Source: Mycobacterium helveticum
GTDB lineage: Bacteria > Actinomycetota > Actinomycetes > Mycobacteriales > Mycobacteriaceae
NCBI RefSeq assembly: GCF_007714205.1
Contig: NZ_VMQU01000040.1
Span: 1-42,146, forward strand
Reading direction: 5' to 3'
DNA length: 42,146 bases
Each line of letters starts with the position of its first letter. Within the stretch, counting starts at the first letter, position 1. Below the pieces are notes generated by a model. It searched no databases. It was not told the origin of the DNA and was given only the letters and a program-made list of their open reading frames with translations. A program made the translations under genes and the position numbers. Below, piece by piece: positions 32,106-41,371 of this stretch.

Positions 32106-33368
32106 GTGCGCGACGACGACGTCGAGGTGCTGGTCATCGGCGCGGGCCTGGCCGGATTGCGCTGTGCCGGGGTGCTGGCCGCCGCGGGCCGCGAGGTTCG
32201 GGTGTGGGAGGCCGGCGACGACGTCGGTGGCCGCATCCGCACCGATGCGATCGACGGCTTCCTGTGCGACCGCGGCTTTCAGGTGCTCAACCCGGCCTAT
32301 CCGGAGCTCGACGCCTGCGTCGACATCGCCGCCCTGCGCCTGCAACCGTTCGCTGCCGGGGTGGCGGTGCGCCGCGAGCGCGGCACGGCGGTGCTGGCCC
32401 ATCCGCTGCGCGAGCCGGCACGGGTACCGAAGATGCTCGCCTCGGGCATGATCGCGCCCCGCGAAGCCTTCGGGCTCGGGCGCTGGGCGGCCGGGGCATT
32501 GCGACCGCACACCATCAAATCCGGGCACGGCGACGGCACCGTGCGCGAGCGGCTGGACCGTTGCGGTGCCCGCGGTGAACTGCGCCGTGTGGTCGACCGT
32601 TTCCTCGCCGGTGTGGTGCTCGAGGACACCGGCGCCACCTCCAACGCGTTCTGCCTGCTGCTGACCCGCATGTTCGTGCTCGGTGTCCCCGGCCTGCCCG
32701 CCGACGGCATGCGCGCGCTGCCGCATCTGCTCGCCGCGCCGCTGAGAAGCCGAATCACTCTGGGCCGCAGGGCAACTCACGTCGAGCGCGACGGGAATCG
32801 GTGGACGGTCAGGGGTCCCGACGCGGTCGTACGCGCCCGCGACGTGGTGGTGGCCACCGATCCGGCGGCGGCCGCGGCGTTGACCGGTCATCCGCCGCCG
32901 GCCATGCACGGTGTCGTGACCGACTGGTGGGCCGCCGACGAGGCGCCCAGCACGCTGCCGATGCTCTGGGTCGACGGCCGCCCCCGCCCGCCCGGACCGG
33001 TGCTCAACACCGCCGTCATCAGCGCCGCCGCGCCCAGCTATGCCCCGCCGGGACGCCACCTGATCAGTGCGTCGGCGCTGCTGACGCCCGACGGCGCGGC
33101 ACCCGAGGAGAGCGCGACGCGGCGTCATGCCGCGGACGTCCTGGACGCCGACGGCCACGGCTGGCGGTTGCTGAAACGCCACGTCGTTCTTGACGCGTTA
33201 CCCGCTCAGCCGCCGCCGCTGCGCGTGCGCCGCCCCGTGCGCATCCGCGAGGGGCTGTGGTGGTGCGGCGACCACCGCGACACCGCCTCCATCCAGGGCG
33301 CGCTGGTGAGCGGACGGCGCACCGCCGAACAGATACTCCGGCAAGGGTCGCCGTCCGGCCCGTCCTGA
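32106..33368 (+). CDS. FAD-dependent amine-oxidase-type oxidoreductase
   Basis: The 420-residue protein opens with the Rossmann FAD motif VLVIGAGLAGLRCAGVLAAAGREVRVWEAGDDVGGRIRTD, with the Gly-rich loop, acidic strand end and GGR signature of the amine-oxidase/phytoene-desaturase superfamily. It closes with LWWCGDHRDTASIQGALVSGRRTAEQIL, the second FAD contact. The substrate is not evident. The start GTG at 32106 is 4 bp after the DUF427 stop. It is followed after 42 bp by an SDR gene. Confidence 0.85.
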   Translation: MRDDDVEVLVIGAGLAGLRCAGVLAAAGREVRVWEAGDDVGGRIRTDAIDGFLCDRGFQVLNPAYPELDACVDIAALRLQPFAAGVAVRRERGTAVLAHPLREPARVPKMLASGMIAPREAFGLGRWAAGALRPHTIKSGHGDGTVRERLDRCGARGELRRVVDRFLAGVVLEDTGATSNAFCLLLTRMFVLGVPGLPADGMRALPHLLAAPLRSRITLGRRATHVERDGNRWTVRGPDAVVRARDVVVATDPAAAAALTGHPPPAMHGVVTDWWAADEAPSTLPMLWVDGRPRPPGPVLNTAVISAAAPSYAPPGRHLISASALLTPDGAAPEESATRRHAADVLDADGHGWRLLKRHVVLDALPAQPPPLRVRRPVRIREGLWWCGDHRDTASIQGALVSGRRTAEQILRQGSPSGPS

Positions 33369-33389
33369 ACGTTGTTTGCGCGGCGCGGC

Positions 33390-33403
33390 GCACAGTGCTG
33401 TGC
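33390..33403. promoter_or_regulatory. Small inverted repeat before the SDR gene
   Basis: GCACAG, two bases and CTGTGC form a 14-bp dyad ending 7 bp before the SDR start codon. It could be an operator or chance; nothing else supports it. Confidence 0.25.
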
Positions 33404-33410
33404 TCGTCTC

Positions 33411-34259
33411 ATGGCAGAAACGGCAGCCGTGGGCATCAAGGTCCGCGGCAAGGTCATCGTGATCACCGGCGGCGCCCGCGGAATCGGGCTGGCGACCGCC
33501 ACGGCCCTGCACAACCTGGGCGCCCGGGTGGCGATCGGCGACATCGACGAGGTGCGGGTCAAGGAGTCGGGCGCCGCCCTCGGCCTCGACGTCTACGGCA
33601 AACTCGACGTCACCGACCCGCACTCGTTCGCCGATTTCCTCGACGAGGTCGAGCGCCGACTCGGCCCGATCGACGTGCTGGTCAACAACGCGGGCATCAT
33701 GCCGCTGGGCCGCATCGTCGACGAACCCGACGCGGTCACCCGGCGCATCCTCGACATCAACGTCTACGGTGTGATCCTGGGCAGCAAGCTGGCGGCGCAG
33801 CGCATGGTCGCCCGGGGCTGCGGCCACGTCATCAACGTCGCGTCGCTGGCCGGGGAGACGTACCTGGCCGGGGCGGCCACCTACTGCGCCAGCAAGCACG
33901 CGGTGATCGGTTTCACCGATGCGGCCCGCATCGAGCACCGGCGGACCGGCGTGAAGTTCTCGGTGGTGATGCCGACGTTCGTCAACACCGAACTCATCGC
34001 CGGAACCTCGGGGGCCACGGGGATCAAGAACGCCGAGCCCGCCGACATCGCCGACGCGATCGTCGACCTGGTGGCCCGCCCGAAGCCGCGGGTGCGGGTC
34101 ACCCGGCTGGCCGGCGCGATCATCGCGTCGCAGAAGTTCTTGCCCCGCGCGCTGGCCGAGGGCATCAACCGGGTGCTCGGCGGCGAACACGTCTTCACCG
34201 ACGACGTCGACGTCGCCACGCGGCGGGCCTACGAAGCCCGGGCCCGCGGCGACGAGTAG
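33411..34259 (+). CDS. Short-chain dehydrogenase/reductase (Rv1865c-like)
   Basis: The 282-residue classical SDR has the cofactor motif TGGARGIG (about residues 17-24), the NNAG motif, the catalytic Ser in INVASLAG and the Tyr-x3-Lys in YCASK. A C-terminal extension carries a basic/hydrophobic stretch ([20 protein letters not shown]) often seen in mycobacterial SDRs. Dinucleotide preference cannot be fixed; ADIDE at the end of strand 2 (GDIDE) favours NAD. The ATG at 33411 is chosen over an upstream in-frame start because the family N-terminus begins there. It corresponds to Rv1865c in position. Confidence 0.88.
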   Translation: MAETAAVGIKVRGKVIVITGGARGIGLATATALHNLGARVAIGDIDEVRVKESGAALGLDVYGKLDVTDPHSFADFLDEVERRLGPIDVLVNNAGIMPLGRIVDEPDAVTRRILDINVYGVILGSKLAAQRMVARGCGHVINVASLAGETYLAGAATYCASKHAVIGFTDAARIEHRRTGVKFSVVMPTFVNTELIAGTSGATGIKNAEPADIADAIVDLVARPKPRVRVTRLAGAIIASQKFLPRALAEGINRVLGGEHVFTDDVDVATRRAYEARARGDE

Positions 34260-34281
34260 GCACCGTTCACCCGAGGCGGGT

Positions 34282-34287
34282 GACAAT
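34282..34287 (+). promoter_or_regulatory. Candidate -10 for a leaderless phosphoketolase transcript
   Basis: GACAAT lies 6 nt before the GTG at 34294, inside an extended -10 context (GGTGACAAT). The spacing would put transcription initiation at or next to the start codon. No Shine-Dalgarno sequence precedes the GTG. Confidence 0.4.
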
Positions 34288-34293
34288 GGCCGG

Positions 34294-36684
34294 GTGAGTC
34301 TTGAAACGCGAACAACCACCCCAGCCGAATCCGAAGCGCTCTCCGACGACGAACTGGCCCTCATCGACAAGTACTGGCGCGCCGCCAACTACCTGTCCGT
34401 CGGGCAGATCTACCTGCTGGACAATCCGCTGCTGGCCGAACCGCTGGAAGCCCGCCACGTCAAACCCCGGCTGCTCGGCCACTGGGGCACCACGCCCGGG
34501 CTGAACCTGATCTACGCGCACCTCAACCGCATCATCCGCAACCGCGATGCCAACCTCATCTACGTCACCGGGCCCGGGCACGGCGGCCCGGGTCTGGTGG
34601 CCAACGCCTACCTGGAAGGCACCTACAGCGAGGTGTACACGGGCATCGAGGAGGACGCCGAGGGACTGCGCAAGCTGTTCCGGCAGTTCTCCTTCCCCGG
34701 CGGCATCCCCAGCCACGTGGCCGCCCAGACGCCGGGATCCATCCACGAGGGCGGCGAACTGGGCTACGCGCTGGTGCATGCCTACGGCGCCGCTTTCGAC
34801 AACCCCGACCTGGTGGTCGCCTGCGTGATCGGGGACGGCGAGGCCGAGACCGGGCCGCTGGCCACCAGCTGGCATTCGAACAAATTCCTCAACCCGGCCC
34901 TCGACGGGGCGGTGTTGCCGATCCTGCACCTCAACGGCTACAAGATCGCCAATCCGACCGTGCTGTCCCGGATTCCACCCGCGGAGCTTGAGTCGCTGCT
35001 CAGCGGCTACGGCTACCGGCCGATCACGGTCGCCGGGGACGACCCGGCCGACGTGCACCGGCAACTGGCCGCCGCCCTGGACGACGCTTTCGACGACATC
35101 ACCGGCATCCAGGCCGGGGCGCGCCGCGGCGGCCGGCCAGAGCGGCCCGTGTGGCCGATGATCGTGCTGCGCACCCCCAAGGGCTGGACCGGCCCGAAGA
35201 CGGTCGACGGGAAAAAGGTCGAGGGCACCTGGCGAGCGCATCAGGTTCCGCTGGCCGAGACCCACGACAACGCCGAACACCGGGCGCAGCTCGCGACGTG
35301 GCTGCGCAGCTACCGGCCCGAAGAGTTGTTCGACGACACCGGCGCGCTGCGCCCCGAACTGCGGGCGCTGGCCCCCCGCGGTGATCGCCGGATGAGCGCG
35401 AACCCGCACGCCAACGGCGGGCTGCTGCTGCGCGACCTGGACCTGCCGGACTTTCGCGACTACGCGGTGCAGGTGTCGCGGCCGGCGACCGAAACCCACG
35501 AGGCGACCCGCGTGCTGGGGACGTTCCTGCGGGACGTGATCGCCCGCAACGGCGACCGGTTCCGCCTGATGGGGCCCGACGAGACCGCCTCCAATCGGCT
35601 GGACGCCGTGTACGGCGCGACGGACAAGGTGTGGCTCTCGGAGACGACGCCGGATGACGAGCACCTGGCCCCCGACGGCCGCGTGATGGAGGTGCTCTCC
35701 GAGCACCTGTGCCAGGGCTGGCTGGAGGGCTACCTGCTGACCGGCCGGCACGGGCTGTTCACCTGCTACGAGGCGTTCGTGCACATCGTCGACTCGATGC
35801 TCAACCAGCACGCGAAATGGCTGTCCACCAGCAGGGAACTACCCTGGCGGCGGCCGATCGCCTCGCTGAACTACCTGCTGACCTCCCACGTGTGGCGCCA
35901 GGACCACAACGGCGCGTCGCACCAGGACCCCGGCTTCATCGACCTGGTCGCCAACAAGCGGGCCGAGCTGACGCGCGTCTACCTGCCGCCGGACGGCAAC
36001 ACCCTGCTGTCGGTGGCCGACCACTGCCTGCGCAGCCGCAACTACGTCAACGTCATCGTCGCCGGCAAGCAGCCCGCGCTGGCCTACCTCGACATGGACG
36101 AGGCGATCGCGCACTGCACCCGGGGCCTGGGGATCTGGCAGTGGGCGAGCACCGCCACCGCCGAACCCGACGTGGTGCTGGCCTGCGCCGGTGACGTCCC
36201 GACGCTGGAAACCCTGGCCGCCGCCGACATCCTGCGCCGGGAACTGCCCGACCTGGCGGTCCGCGTGGTCAACGTCGTCGACCTGATGCGCCTGCAGCCG
36301 GAATCCGAACACCCGCACGGGTTGCCGGACAAGGAGTTCGACGCCCTGTTCACCCGCGACAAGCCGGTCATTTTCGCCTACCACGGCTACCCGTGGCTGA
36401 TCCACCGGCTCACCTACCGGCGCACCGTGCACCCGCACCTGCACGTGCGCGGCTTCAAGGAGCGCGGCACCACGACGACACCGTTCGACATGGTGATGCT
36501 CAACGACCTGGACCGCTTCCACCTGGTCATGGACGTCATCGACCGGGTGGACGGGCTGGGCAGCCGCGCCGCGGTGCTGCGCCAGCTGATGGCCGACACG
36601 CGGCTGGCGGCGCGCCGCTACACGCGCGAGCACGGCGAGGACGACCCCCAGATCGCCGGCTGGACCTGGGCGCGTACCGAGTGA
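34294..36684 (+). CDS. xfp: Xylulose-5-phosphate/fructose-6-phosphate phosphoketolase
   Basis: The 796-residue thiamine-diphosphate enzyme shows the phosphoketolase hallmarks: [66 protein letters not shown] and the ThDP/Mg motif [19 protein letters not shown]. The C-terminal part has [14 protein letters not shown] and [14 protein letters not shown]. It cleaves xylulose-5-phosphate (and fructose-6-phosphate) with phosphate to acetyl phosphate plus glyceraldehyde-3-phosphate (or erythrose-4-phosphate). No acetate kinase or phosphotransacetylase is adjacent, so the acetyl phosphate must be handled elsewhere. GTG start, possibly leaderless. The stop is immediately followed by the convergent P450 gene with no spacer. 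Confidence 0.93.
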   Translation: MSLETRTTTPAESEALSDDELALIDKYWRAANYLSVGQIYLLDNPLLAEPLEARHVKPRLLGHWGTTPGLNLIYAHLNRIIRNRDANLIYVTGPGHGGPGLVANAYLEGTYSEVYTGIEEDAEGLRKLFRQFSFPGGIPSHVAAQTPGSIHEGGELGYALVHAYGAAFDNPDLVVACVIGDGEAETGPLATSWHSNKFLNPALDGAVLPILHLNGYKIANPTVLSRIPPAELESLLSGYGYRPITVAGDDPADVHRQLAAALDDAFDDITGIQAGARRGGRPERPVWPMIVLRTPKGWTGPKTVDGKKVEGTWRAHQVPLAETHDNAEHRAQLATWLRSYRPEELFDDTGALRPELRALAPRGDRRMSANPHANGGLLLRDLDLPDFRDYAVQVSRPATETHEATRVLGTFLRDVIARNGDRFRLMGPDETASNRLDAVYGATDKVWLSETTPDDEHLAPDGRVMEVLSEHLCQGWLEGYLLTGRHGLFTCYEAFVHIVDSMLNQHAKWLSTSRELPWRRPIASLNYLLTSHVWRQDHNGASHQDPGFIDLVANKRAELTRVYLPPDGNTLLSVADHCLRSRNYVNVIVAGKQPALAYLDMDEAIAHCTRGLGIWQWASTATAEPDVVLACAGDVPTLETLAAADILRRELPDLAVRVVNVVDLMRLQPESEHPHGLPDKEFDALFTRDKPVIFAYHGYPWLIHRLTYRRTVHPHLHVRGFKERGTTTTPFDMVMLNDLDRFHLVMDVIDRVDGLGSRAAVLRQLMADTRLAARRYTREHGEDDPQIAGWTWARTE

Positions 36685-37998
36685 TCAGCCCCGCGTGACG
36701 CGCAGGGGCACCGACACCGGACCCTGCAACGACGGCGTCGTACCCCAACGGACGGGCCCGGCCAACTCCAGGCCGTCGACTTCGTCGAGCAGGCAGTCGG
36801 CGGCGGTGATCGTCTCCAGCCGCGCCAGATGTGCCCCCAGACAGAAGTGCAGGCCGTGGCCGAAAGCCAGGTGCCCGGTGGTGTCCCGGTGGATGTCGAA
36901 GCGATCGGGCTCGGGGAACTTGGCGGGGTCGCGGTTGGCCGACGCGTAGAACAGCACCGTCTTCGCACCCCTGGGGATCACCGTGTCGCCGATCGCGCAG
37001 GGGACTGTCGCGGTTCGGGTCACCCACTGGACGGGCGAGCCCCAGCGGGCCGTCTCCTCGACCGCGGCGGGAAGCAGGCTGCGGTCCGCTTTCAGCTCGG
37101 CGAACAGCGCGGGGTCCCCCGCCAGCCTGACCAGCAGCATCCCCAGCAGGTTGGTGGTCGTCTCGTTGCCCGCCACCAGCAGGATCAGCGCGTACATGAA
37201 CGCTTCGTCGTCGGTGAGCTCACCCGCGTTCGTGGCTGCGCGCAGCCGGCTCAGCAGGTCGTCGGCGGGTTCGCCGTCGCGGCGTCGCATTTCGGCGTCG
37301 ATGAAGCTGTGCATGTGCACGTAGGCGGGCACGATCGACGCCATCAAACGCGCGACCTCGGGCACCGAACGGGGAGCGAACATCTGCGCGAATTTGTCCG
37401 AAACCGCGCGAAATGCCGGCCACTGATCCTGCGGAACGCCGAGAATTCGGGCGATCACGTTGATCGGCATCGGGATGGTCAAACCGTCCACGACGTCCAC
37501 GACGTCACCGTTGGTCAGCTTCGCGATCGACTCGGCGGCCAGTGCGCGGATGTCCGTCGTGAAGCTCTGGACCGCGCGTTTGCTGAACATGGGCGCGGTG
37601 ATGCGTCGCAGCCGGGTGTGTTCGGGTGGGTCGGCGAGCAGCACGACGCTGGACACGAACGATCGGAGCATGACGCCGTCTTTCGACGAGAACGCGACAT
37701 TGTCGCGGACCGCGGTGTGCACGTCGTCGTAGCGTCCGATCATCCAGACCCCCAGCCGCTCGTTGACCACGACGGGATGCTCCCGGATTCGCTCGTAATC
37801 GGGATAGGGGTCGGCGATGTGCGGCGCCAGCGTGGGGTCGAGCGTCGTGCGCGGCACGGACGCCGGGGCGGAACTCGACCGTGGACGACGCAGATCGCGG
37901 TAGGCACCGGTCGCGACCGGCCGCAAAAGGCTGATCACGGAGCTGCGCGCCGCCGACAAGATGGCTCGGGGTGGCGGACTGAGGAGATCGGTGGGCAT
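36685..37998 (-). CDS. Cytochrome P450
   Basis: The 437-residue soluble P450 has the I-helix motif LVAGNETTTNLL, the ExxR in EETARW and the haem loop FGHGLHFCLGAHLARLE with the Cys thiolate ligand. PTDLLSPPP starts the protein at ATG 37996-37998; the open frame upstream runs into the regulator gene. The subfamily cannot be fixed by eye. It does not resemble CYP140, which lies near this region in M. tuberculosis. It is divergent from an AraC-family activator across 73 bp containing a tandem repeat, so the regulator probably controls it. Confidence 0.9.
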   Translation of the reverse strand: MPTDLLSPPPRAILSAARSSVISLLRPVATGAYRDLRRPRSSSAPASVPRTTLDPTLAPHIADPYPDYERIREHPVVVNERLGVWMIGRYDDVHTAVRDNVAFSSKDGVMLRSFVSSVVLLADPPEHTRLRRITAPMFSKRAVQSFTTDIRALAAESIAKLTNGDVVDVVDGLTIPMPINVIARILGVPQDQWPAFRAVSDKFAQMFAPRSVPEVARLMASIVPAYVHMHSFIDAEMRRRDGEPADDLLSRLRAATNAGELTDDEAFMYALILLVAGNETTTNLLGMLLVRLAGDPALFAELKADRSLLPAAVEETARWGSPVQWVTRTATVPCAIGDTVIPRGAKTVLFYASANRDPAKFPEPDRFDIHRDTTGHLAFGHGLHFCLGAHLARLETITAADCLLDEVDGLELAGPVRWGTTPSLQGPVSVPLRVTRG

Positions 37999-38041
37999 GC
38001 TGATGAAGCTAAGGACGCACCGCGGCGACCGGAATGATGGA

Positions 38042-38072
38042 TTCAGACACACATTTGATATTTTCAGACACA
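38042..38072 (+). promoter_or_regulatory. Tandem TTCAGACACA repeats, candidate AraC-family operator
   Basis: TTCAGACACA occurs at 38042-38051 and again at 38063-38072, exactly 21 bp apart (two helical turns). This is the arrangement bound by a dimer of AraC-type regulators. The second copy touches the regulator start codon. GATATT at 38057-38062 is a possible -10. The repeats lie between the P450 and the regulator gene. Confidence 0.55.
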
Positions 38073-39109
38073 TGCGCGCCGTTGCCCCGTCGGTCTGGGA
38101 CGTAGCACAGTCCTCGGCGACTGCCCGGCACGTCCTGGAGACCGCCCGCCAGCACGGGCTCGACGAGCCGACGTGTTTGTCCGGTACCGGGTTGACCACC
38201 GGGGACCTGGCGGATCCCACCACCGAGGTCTACGTCGGCCAAGAGCTGACCATGATCCGGAACCTCATCGGGCGACTTGGCGATCAACCCGGGCTCGGCA
38301 TGGAGACCGGCGCGCGCTACCAGTTCGCCGATATCGGCATCCTCGGTTTCGCCTTGATGGCCAGCCCGACCTTCGGCGACGCGATCGACGTCGCGTGCCG
38401 GTACGTCGCGCTGACCGCCACGTATCTGAACCTGGCCGGCCCGGAGGTGAGCCAGACCGAAGCGCTCGTGGCGTTCGACGACGCGCAGGTTCCGCGCGAT
38501 GTACGCCGGTTCCTCCTCGAGCGCGATTTTGCGATCATGCTGCGGATCCTGCCCCTGCTCCTCGGCGTCGGCCATGCGCCGATCACGGTCCGAGTCGAGT
38601 TTGCCGATCTGCCGTTGCCGACCGACCTGGTGGAGATCGAAAACCTGACCGTCGTCGTCGAGGAAACCTCACGCAATGTCCTGGCCATCCCGGCGGACCT
38701 GATCAACCAGCCGATGCCCGCGGCCGATCCCCAGACCGCGGCGATCTGCATTCGTCAGTGTGAGGAGCTTTTGGATCGGCGGCGCACCCGGCGCGGGATC
38801 TCGGCGGCGATCCGCACCCGCCTGATCCAGGACTCGGCAGAGATCCCCGCGATGGCCACCGTCGCGAAGGAACTCTGCGTCACCGAACGCACGCTGCATC
38901 GCCGGCTGGCGGCCGAGGGCACCAGCTACCGCGCGCTGCTCGACGAGGTCCGCGCGACCCTGGCCGCCGAGCTGCTGAACTCCGGTCTCAGTGTCGAGGA
39001 AACCGCACGCCGGCTCGGGTACTCGGAGACCGCCGCGTTCACCCGGGCACACACCCGCTGGAACGGGTGTCCACCCGGGCGGGCAAGAACCAGCCGGGCC
39101 GCGCCGTAG
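38072..39109 (+). CDS. AraC-family transcriptional regulator with arabinose-binding-like N-domain
   Basis: The 345-residue protein has the large N-terminal domain common to OruR/ArgR-type AraC regulators (about residues 20-215, including YQFADIGILGFALMASPTFGDAIDVACRYVAL). The C-terminal double helix-turn-helix is MATVAKELCVTERTLHRRLAAEGTSYRALLDEVR and SVEETARRLGYSETAAFTRAHTRW. The end (GCPPGRARTSRAAP) is a usual family terminus slightly altered. It starts at ATG 38072, inside a tandem repeat that it may bind. It is divergent from the P450 gene, its probable target. Confidence 0.85.
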   Translation: MRAVAPSVWDVAQSSATARHVLETARQHGLDEPTCLSGTGLTTGDLADPTTEVYVGQELTMIRNLIGRLGDQPGLGMETGARYQFADIGILGFALMASPTFGDAIDVACRYVALTATYLNLAGPEVSQTEALVAFDDAQVPRDVRRFLLERDFAIMLRILPLLLGVGHAPITVRVEFADLPLPTDLVEIENLTVVVEETSRNVLAIPADLINQPMPAADPQTAAICIRQCEELLDRRRTRRGISAAIRTRLIQDSAEIPAMATVAKELCVTERTLHRRLAAEGTSYRALLDEVRATLAAELLNSGLSVEETARRLGYSETAAFTRAHTRWNGCPPGRARTSRAAP

Positions 39110-39152
39110 GGCCGCCGGCGCTCACCGGTCGCGCCGCCGCAGCGCCTGCCGG

Positions 39153-39158
39153 TAAAAT
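39153..39158 (+). promoter_or_regulatory. -10 element for a leaderless CPBP protease gene
   Basis: TAAAAT is separated by 6 nt from the ATG at 39165, the spacing at which mycobacterial transcripts start at the first codon. There is no ribosome-binding site upstream of the ATG. Confidence 0.55.
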
Positions 39159-39164
39159 TGTCCG

Positions 39165-39926
39165 ATGCATGACTTCACCGCCGGCGCGGAGGCGCACCCG
39201 CTGTTGACCCAGCTTGCGGCGCTGCACCAGTTGCGGATCCATCTCGACGTCGCGGTGGTCGTCGTGGTGCTCGTGGCGACCAACCTGACCGCTCACTTCA
39301 CCACGGCGTGGGCGAGCATCGCGACCGTGCCGGCGGCCGCCATCGGGCTGGTGGCCTTGGTGCGCGCCCGGGGTCTGGACTGGGCCGAGTTGGGTCTGGG
39401 CCGCGAACACTGGAAGGCCGGGCTGGGTTACGCGCTGGCCGCCGTCGCGGTCGTCGCGTCGGTCATCGCCGTCGGCGTGCTGCTGCCGGCGACCCGGCCG
39501 ATGTTCATGAACAACCACTACGCCACGATCTCCGGTGCGTTGGTCGCCTCGATGGTCATCATTCCGCTGCAGACCGTGATCCCCGAGGAGCTGGCCTTTC
39601 GGGGTGTGTTGCACGGCGCGCTGAGCCGGGCCTGGGGGTTTCGCGGGGTCGCGCTCGCGGGCTCGCTGCTGTTCGGTCTGTGGCACGTCGCCACGTCGTT
39701 GGGCCTGACCAGCAACAATGTCGGCTTCACCAGACTGTTCGGCGGCGGGGTGGTCGGGATGCTGGCCGGGGTGACCATGGCGGTGGCGGCCACCGCAGCG
39801 GCCGGATTCGTGTTCAGCTGGCTGCGCCGGCGCAGCGGCAGTCTGATCGCGCCGATCGCCCTGCACTGGTCGTTGAACGGACTCGGCGCGCTGGCCGCGG
39901 CGCTGGTCTGGCACCTGTCGGCCTGA
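39165..39926 (+). CDS. CPBP/CAAX-type intramembrane glutamic protease (Rv1863c-like)
   Basis: The 253-residue membrane protein has about six to seven hydrophobic segments. Its catalytic motifs are EELAFRG (Glu-Glu-x3-Arg), LFGLWHV (the His motif) and HWSLNGLG near the C-terminus (second His and Asn), in the order seen in CPBP intramembrane proteases. Family members process prenylated or other membrane peptides; the substrate is unknown. It corresponds to Rv1863c. It converges on adhA with 6 bp between the stops. Its start is probably leaderless. Confidence 0.88.
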   Translation: MHDFTAGAEAHPLLTQLAALHQLRIHLDVAVVVVVLVATNLTAHFTTAWASIATVPAAAIGLVALVRARGLDWAELGLGREHWKAGLGYALAAVAVVASVIAVGVLLPATRPMFMNNHYATISGALVASMVIIPLQTVIPEELAFRGVLHGALSRAWGFRGVALAGSLLFGLWHVATSLGLTSNNVGFTRLFGGGVVGMLAGVTMAVAATAAAGFVFSWLRRRSGSLIAPIALHWSLNGLGALAAALVWHLSA

Positions 39927-39932
39927 GGCGGG

Positions 39933-40889
39933 TCACACCAGCAGCACCGCCGCGCCGGCGATGCGGCCCGCGCTGAGGTCGCCCAACGCCCGGTCGGCCT
40001 GGTCGAGCGGATATTCGGGCGTGGTCACCTCGAGGTGATGGTGGGCCGCGAAGTCGAGGAACGCGCGCGCGTCGGCCCGGGTGTTCGACGTGACCGAGCG
40101 GACCTGGCGCTCCTGGAACAGGTGGCGCTGGTAGTTCAGCGCCGGGATGTCGGACAGGTGAATTCCCGCGATCGACAAGGTGCCGCCACGGTCCAGCGCC
40201 TCGAGGGCGGGCAGCACCAGATCGCCGACCGGGGCGAACAGGATCGCGGCGTCCAACGGCACCGGCGGCGCATCGGCGGCGCCTTGAGCCGACGCGGCGC
40301 CCAGCTCCAGCGCCAGCTCCCGCGCCTGGGCGCCGCGGGTCATGACGTGCACCTCGGCGCCCTGCGCCAGTGCGACCTGCGCGGTGATGTGGGCGCTGCC
40401 GCCGAAGCCGTACAGCCCCAGCCGCCCGCCCGGCGGCAGCTCGGCCCGCAGCAGGGAGCGGTATCCGATGATCCCGGCGCACAACAGCGGCGCGAGCTCG
40501 CTGTCGCTGTACCCACCGGGCAGGTGGTGGGCGAATGCCGCGGGGACCGTGGCGAACTCGGCGTACCCGCCGTCGGCGTCCCAACCGGTGTAGCGCGACT
40601 CGGGGCACAGGTTCTCGTTGCCGCGACGGCAGTACTTGCACACGCCGCAGGTGTGGCGCAGCCACGCGATGCCCACCCGGTCGCGGTGGACGGGCAGGTC
40701 GCCTTCGGTGACATGCAGATCGGTGCGGCAGACGCCACAGGCCTTGACGGACACCAGCAACTCCGTCGGCGCCGGGCTCGGCACCGGAGTTTCGACCTGC
40801 TCGAGGGGCCCGGAGGCCATCGGTCCGGGCCGGCGCACGCGCCAGGCGCGCATAGTTCGCATAGTTGTGGCCGTGACGGTTGGTGGCAT
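39933..40889 (-). CDS. adhA: Zinc alcohol dehydrogenase AdhA with internal in-frame deletion
   Basis: The 318-residue protein is a medium-chain zinc alcohol dehydrogenase. It retains the first catalytic-zinc Cys region [11 protein letters not shown] (residues 49-59), the four structural-zinc Cys at 81, 84, 87 and 95, and the Rossmann loop [10 protein letters not shown]. Between LPVHR and [10 protein letters not shown] (join at residues 69/70, near 40682) about 28-30 residues are missing compared with the family. The lost part includes the GHE motif that supplies the second catalytic zinc ligand. M. tuberculosis AdhA (Rv1862, about 346 residues as I recall) has it. The product is probably inactive, although the rest is highly conserved, pointing to a recent loss or an assembly error. 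Confidence 0.85.
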   Translation of the reverse strand: MPPTVTATTMRTMRAWRVRRPGPMASGPLEQVETPVPSPAPTELLVSVKACGVCRTDLHVTEGDLPVHRDRVGIAWLRHTCGVCKYCRRGNENLCPESRYTGWDADGGYAEFATVPAAFAHHLPGGYSDSELAPLLCAGIIGYRSLLRAELPPGGRLGLYGFGGSAHITAQVALAQGAEVHVMTRGAQARELALELGAASAQGAADAPPVPLDAAILFAPVGDLVLPALEALDRGGTLSIAGIHLSDIPALNYQRHLFQERQVRSVTSNTRADARAFLDFAAHHHLEVTTPEYPLDQADRALGDLSAGRIAGAAVLLV

Positions 40890-40937
40890 CAGCCCATCAT
40901 GCCGCTGAGCGCCACGGCCGCAACGGGTTGGTTCCGG

Positions 40938-41237
40938 CTAGGTCCGTCGCACCATGCCGACGAGCCAGAGCAGGATCACCGAGCCGAGCAGCGCAGTGAA
41001 GAAGGTGAAGATCCAGCCACCACCCGCGGTGTCGACGAAGAAGCTCAGGAGGAAGCCCCCGATCAGCGCCCCGACGATGCCGATCACGATGTTCATCAAG
41101 ACGCCGAACCCGCCGCCCTTGATGATCTTGCCGGCGGCCCAGCCCGCGAGGCCGCCGATGATGATGTAGCCGATCAGGCCGACGCTGGTCAACGTTGTAG
41201 ACCGGGCCAGGTATTCGGTAGCTGCGATGACGTTCAT
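40938..41237 (-). CDS. GlsB/YeaQ/YmgE-family small membrane protein (Rv1861-like)
   Basis: The 99-residue protein has three hydrophobic helices. It carries the family pattern IGYIIIGGLAGWAAGKIIKGGGFGVLMNIVIGIVGALIGGFLL, glycine-rich helices with the KIIKG and NI.IGI blocks. It ends with a third helix and RRT. The family is widespread, stress-linked in some bacteria, and of unknown mechanism. The ATG at 41237 is preferred because AAGGAG lies just upstream; ATG 41252 would bury that ribosome-binding site in the gene. It corresponds to Rv1861 and lies between adhA and apa on the same strand. Confidence 0.82.
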   Translation of the reverse strand: MNVIAATEYLARSTTLTSVGLIGYIIIGGLAGWAAGKIIKGGGFGVLMNIVIGIVGALIGGFLLSFFVDTAGGGWIFTFFTALLGSVILLWLVGMVRRT

Positions 41238-41250
41238 GCGCGCTCCTTGC

Positions 41251-41264
41251 ATTTGCTGGCAAAT
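41251..41264. promoter_or_regulatory. 14-bp inverted repeat upstream of the GlsB-like gene
   Basis: ATTTGC, two bases and GCAAAT form a perfect dyad 13 bp before the ATG at 41237 (minus strand). It lies in the 134-bp gap between this gene and apa. It could be an operator or a small hairpin affecting translation. Confidence 0.35.
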
Positions 41265-41371
41265 CTCAGCTCACGTTCGTGGGCCGTGATTTCGGTATAC
41301 CCGGTTCGCGTAACGAATCGAGTGCCGAATCGGAGACGATTGGCCTAACGCGGGTGATCCGGACGTGCCGC

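Noticed and set aside
36685..37998. Assignment of the P450 as CYP140
   Set aside because: CYP140 lies close to this block in M. tuberculosis, but the N-terminus and I-helix region here differ from what I recall, and the gene is at another position.
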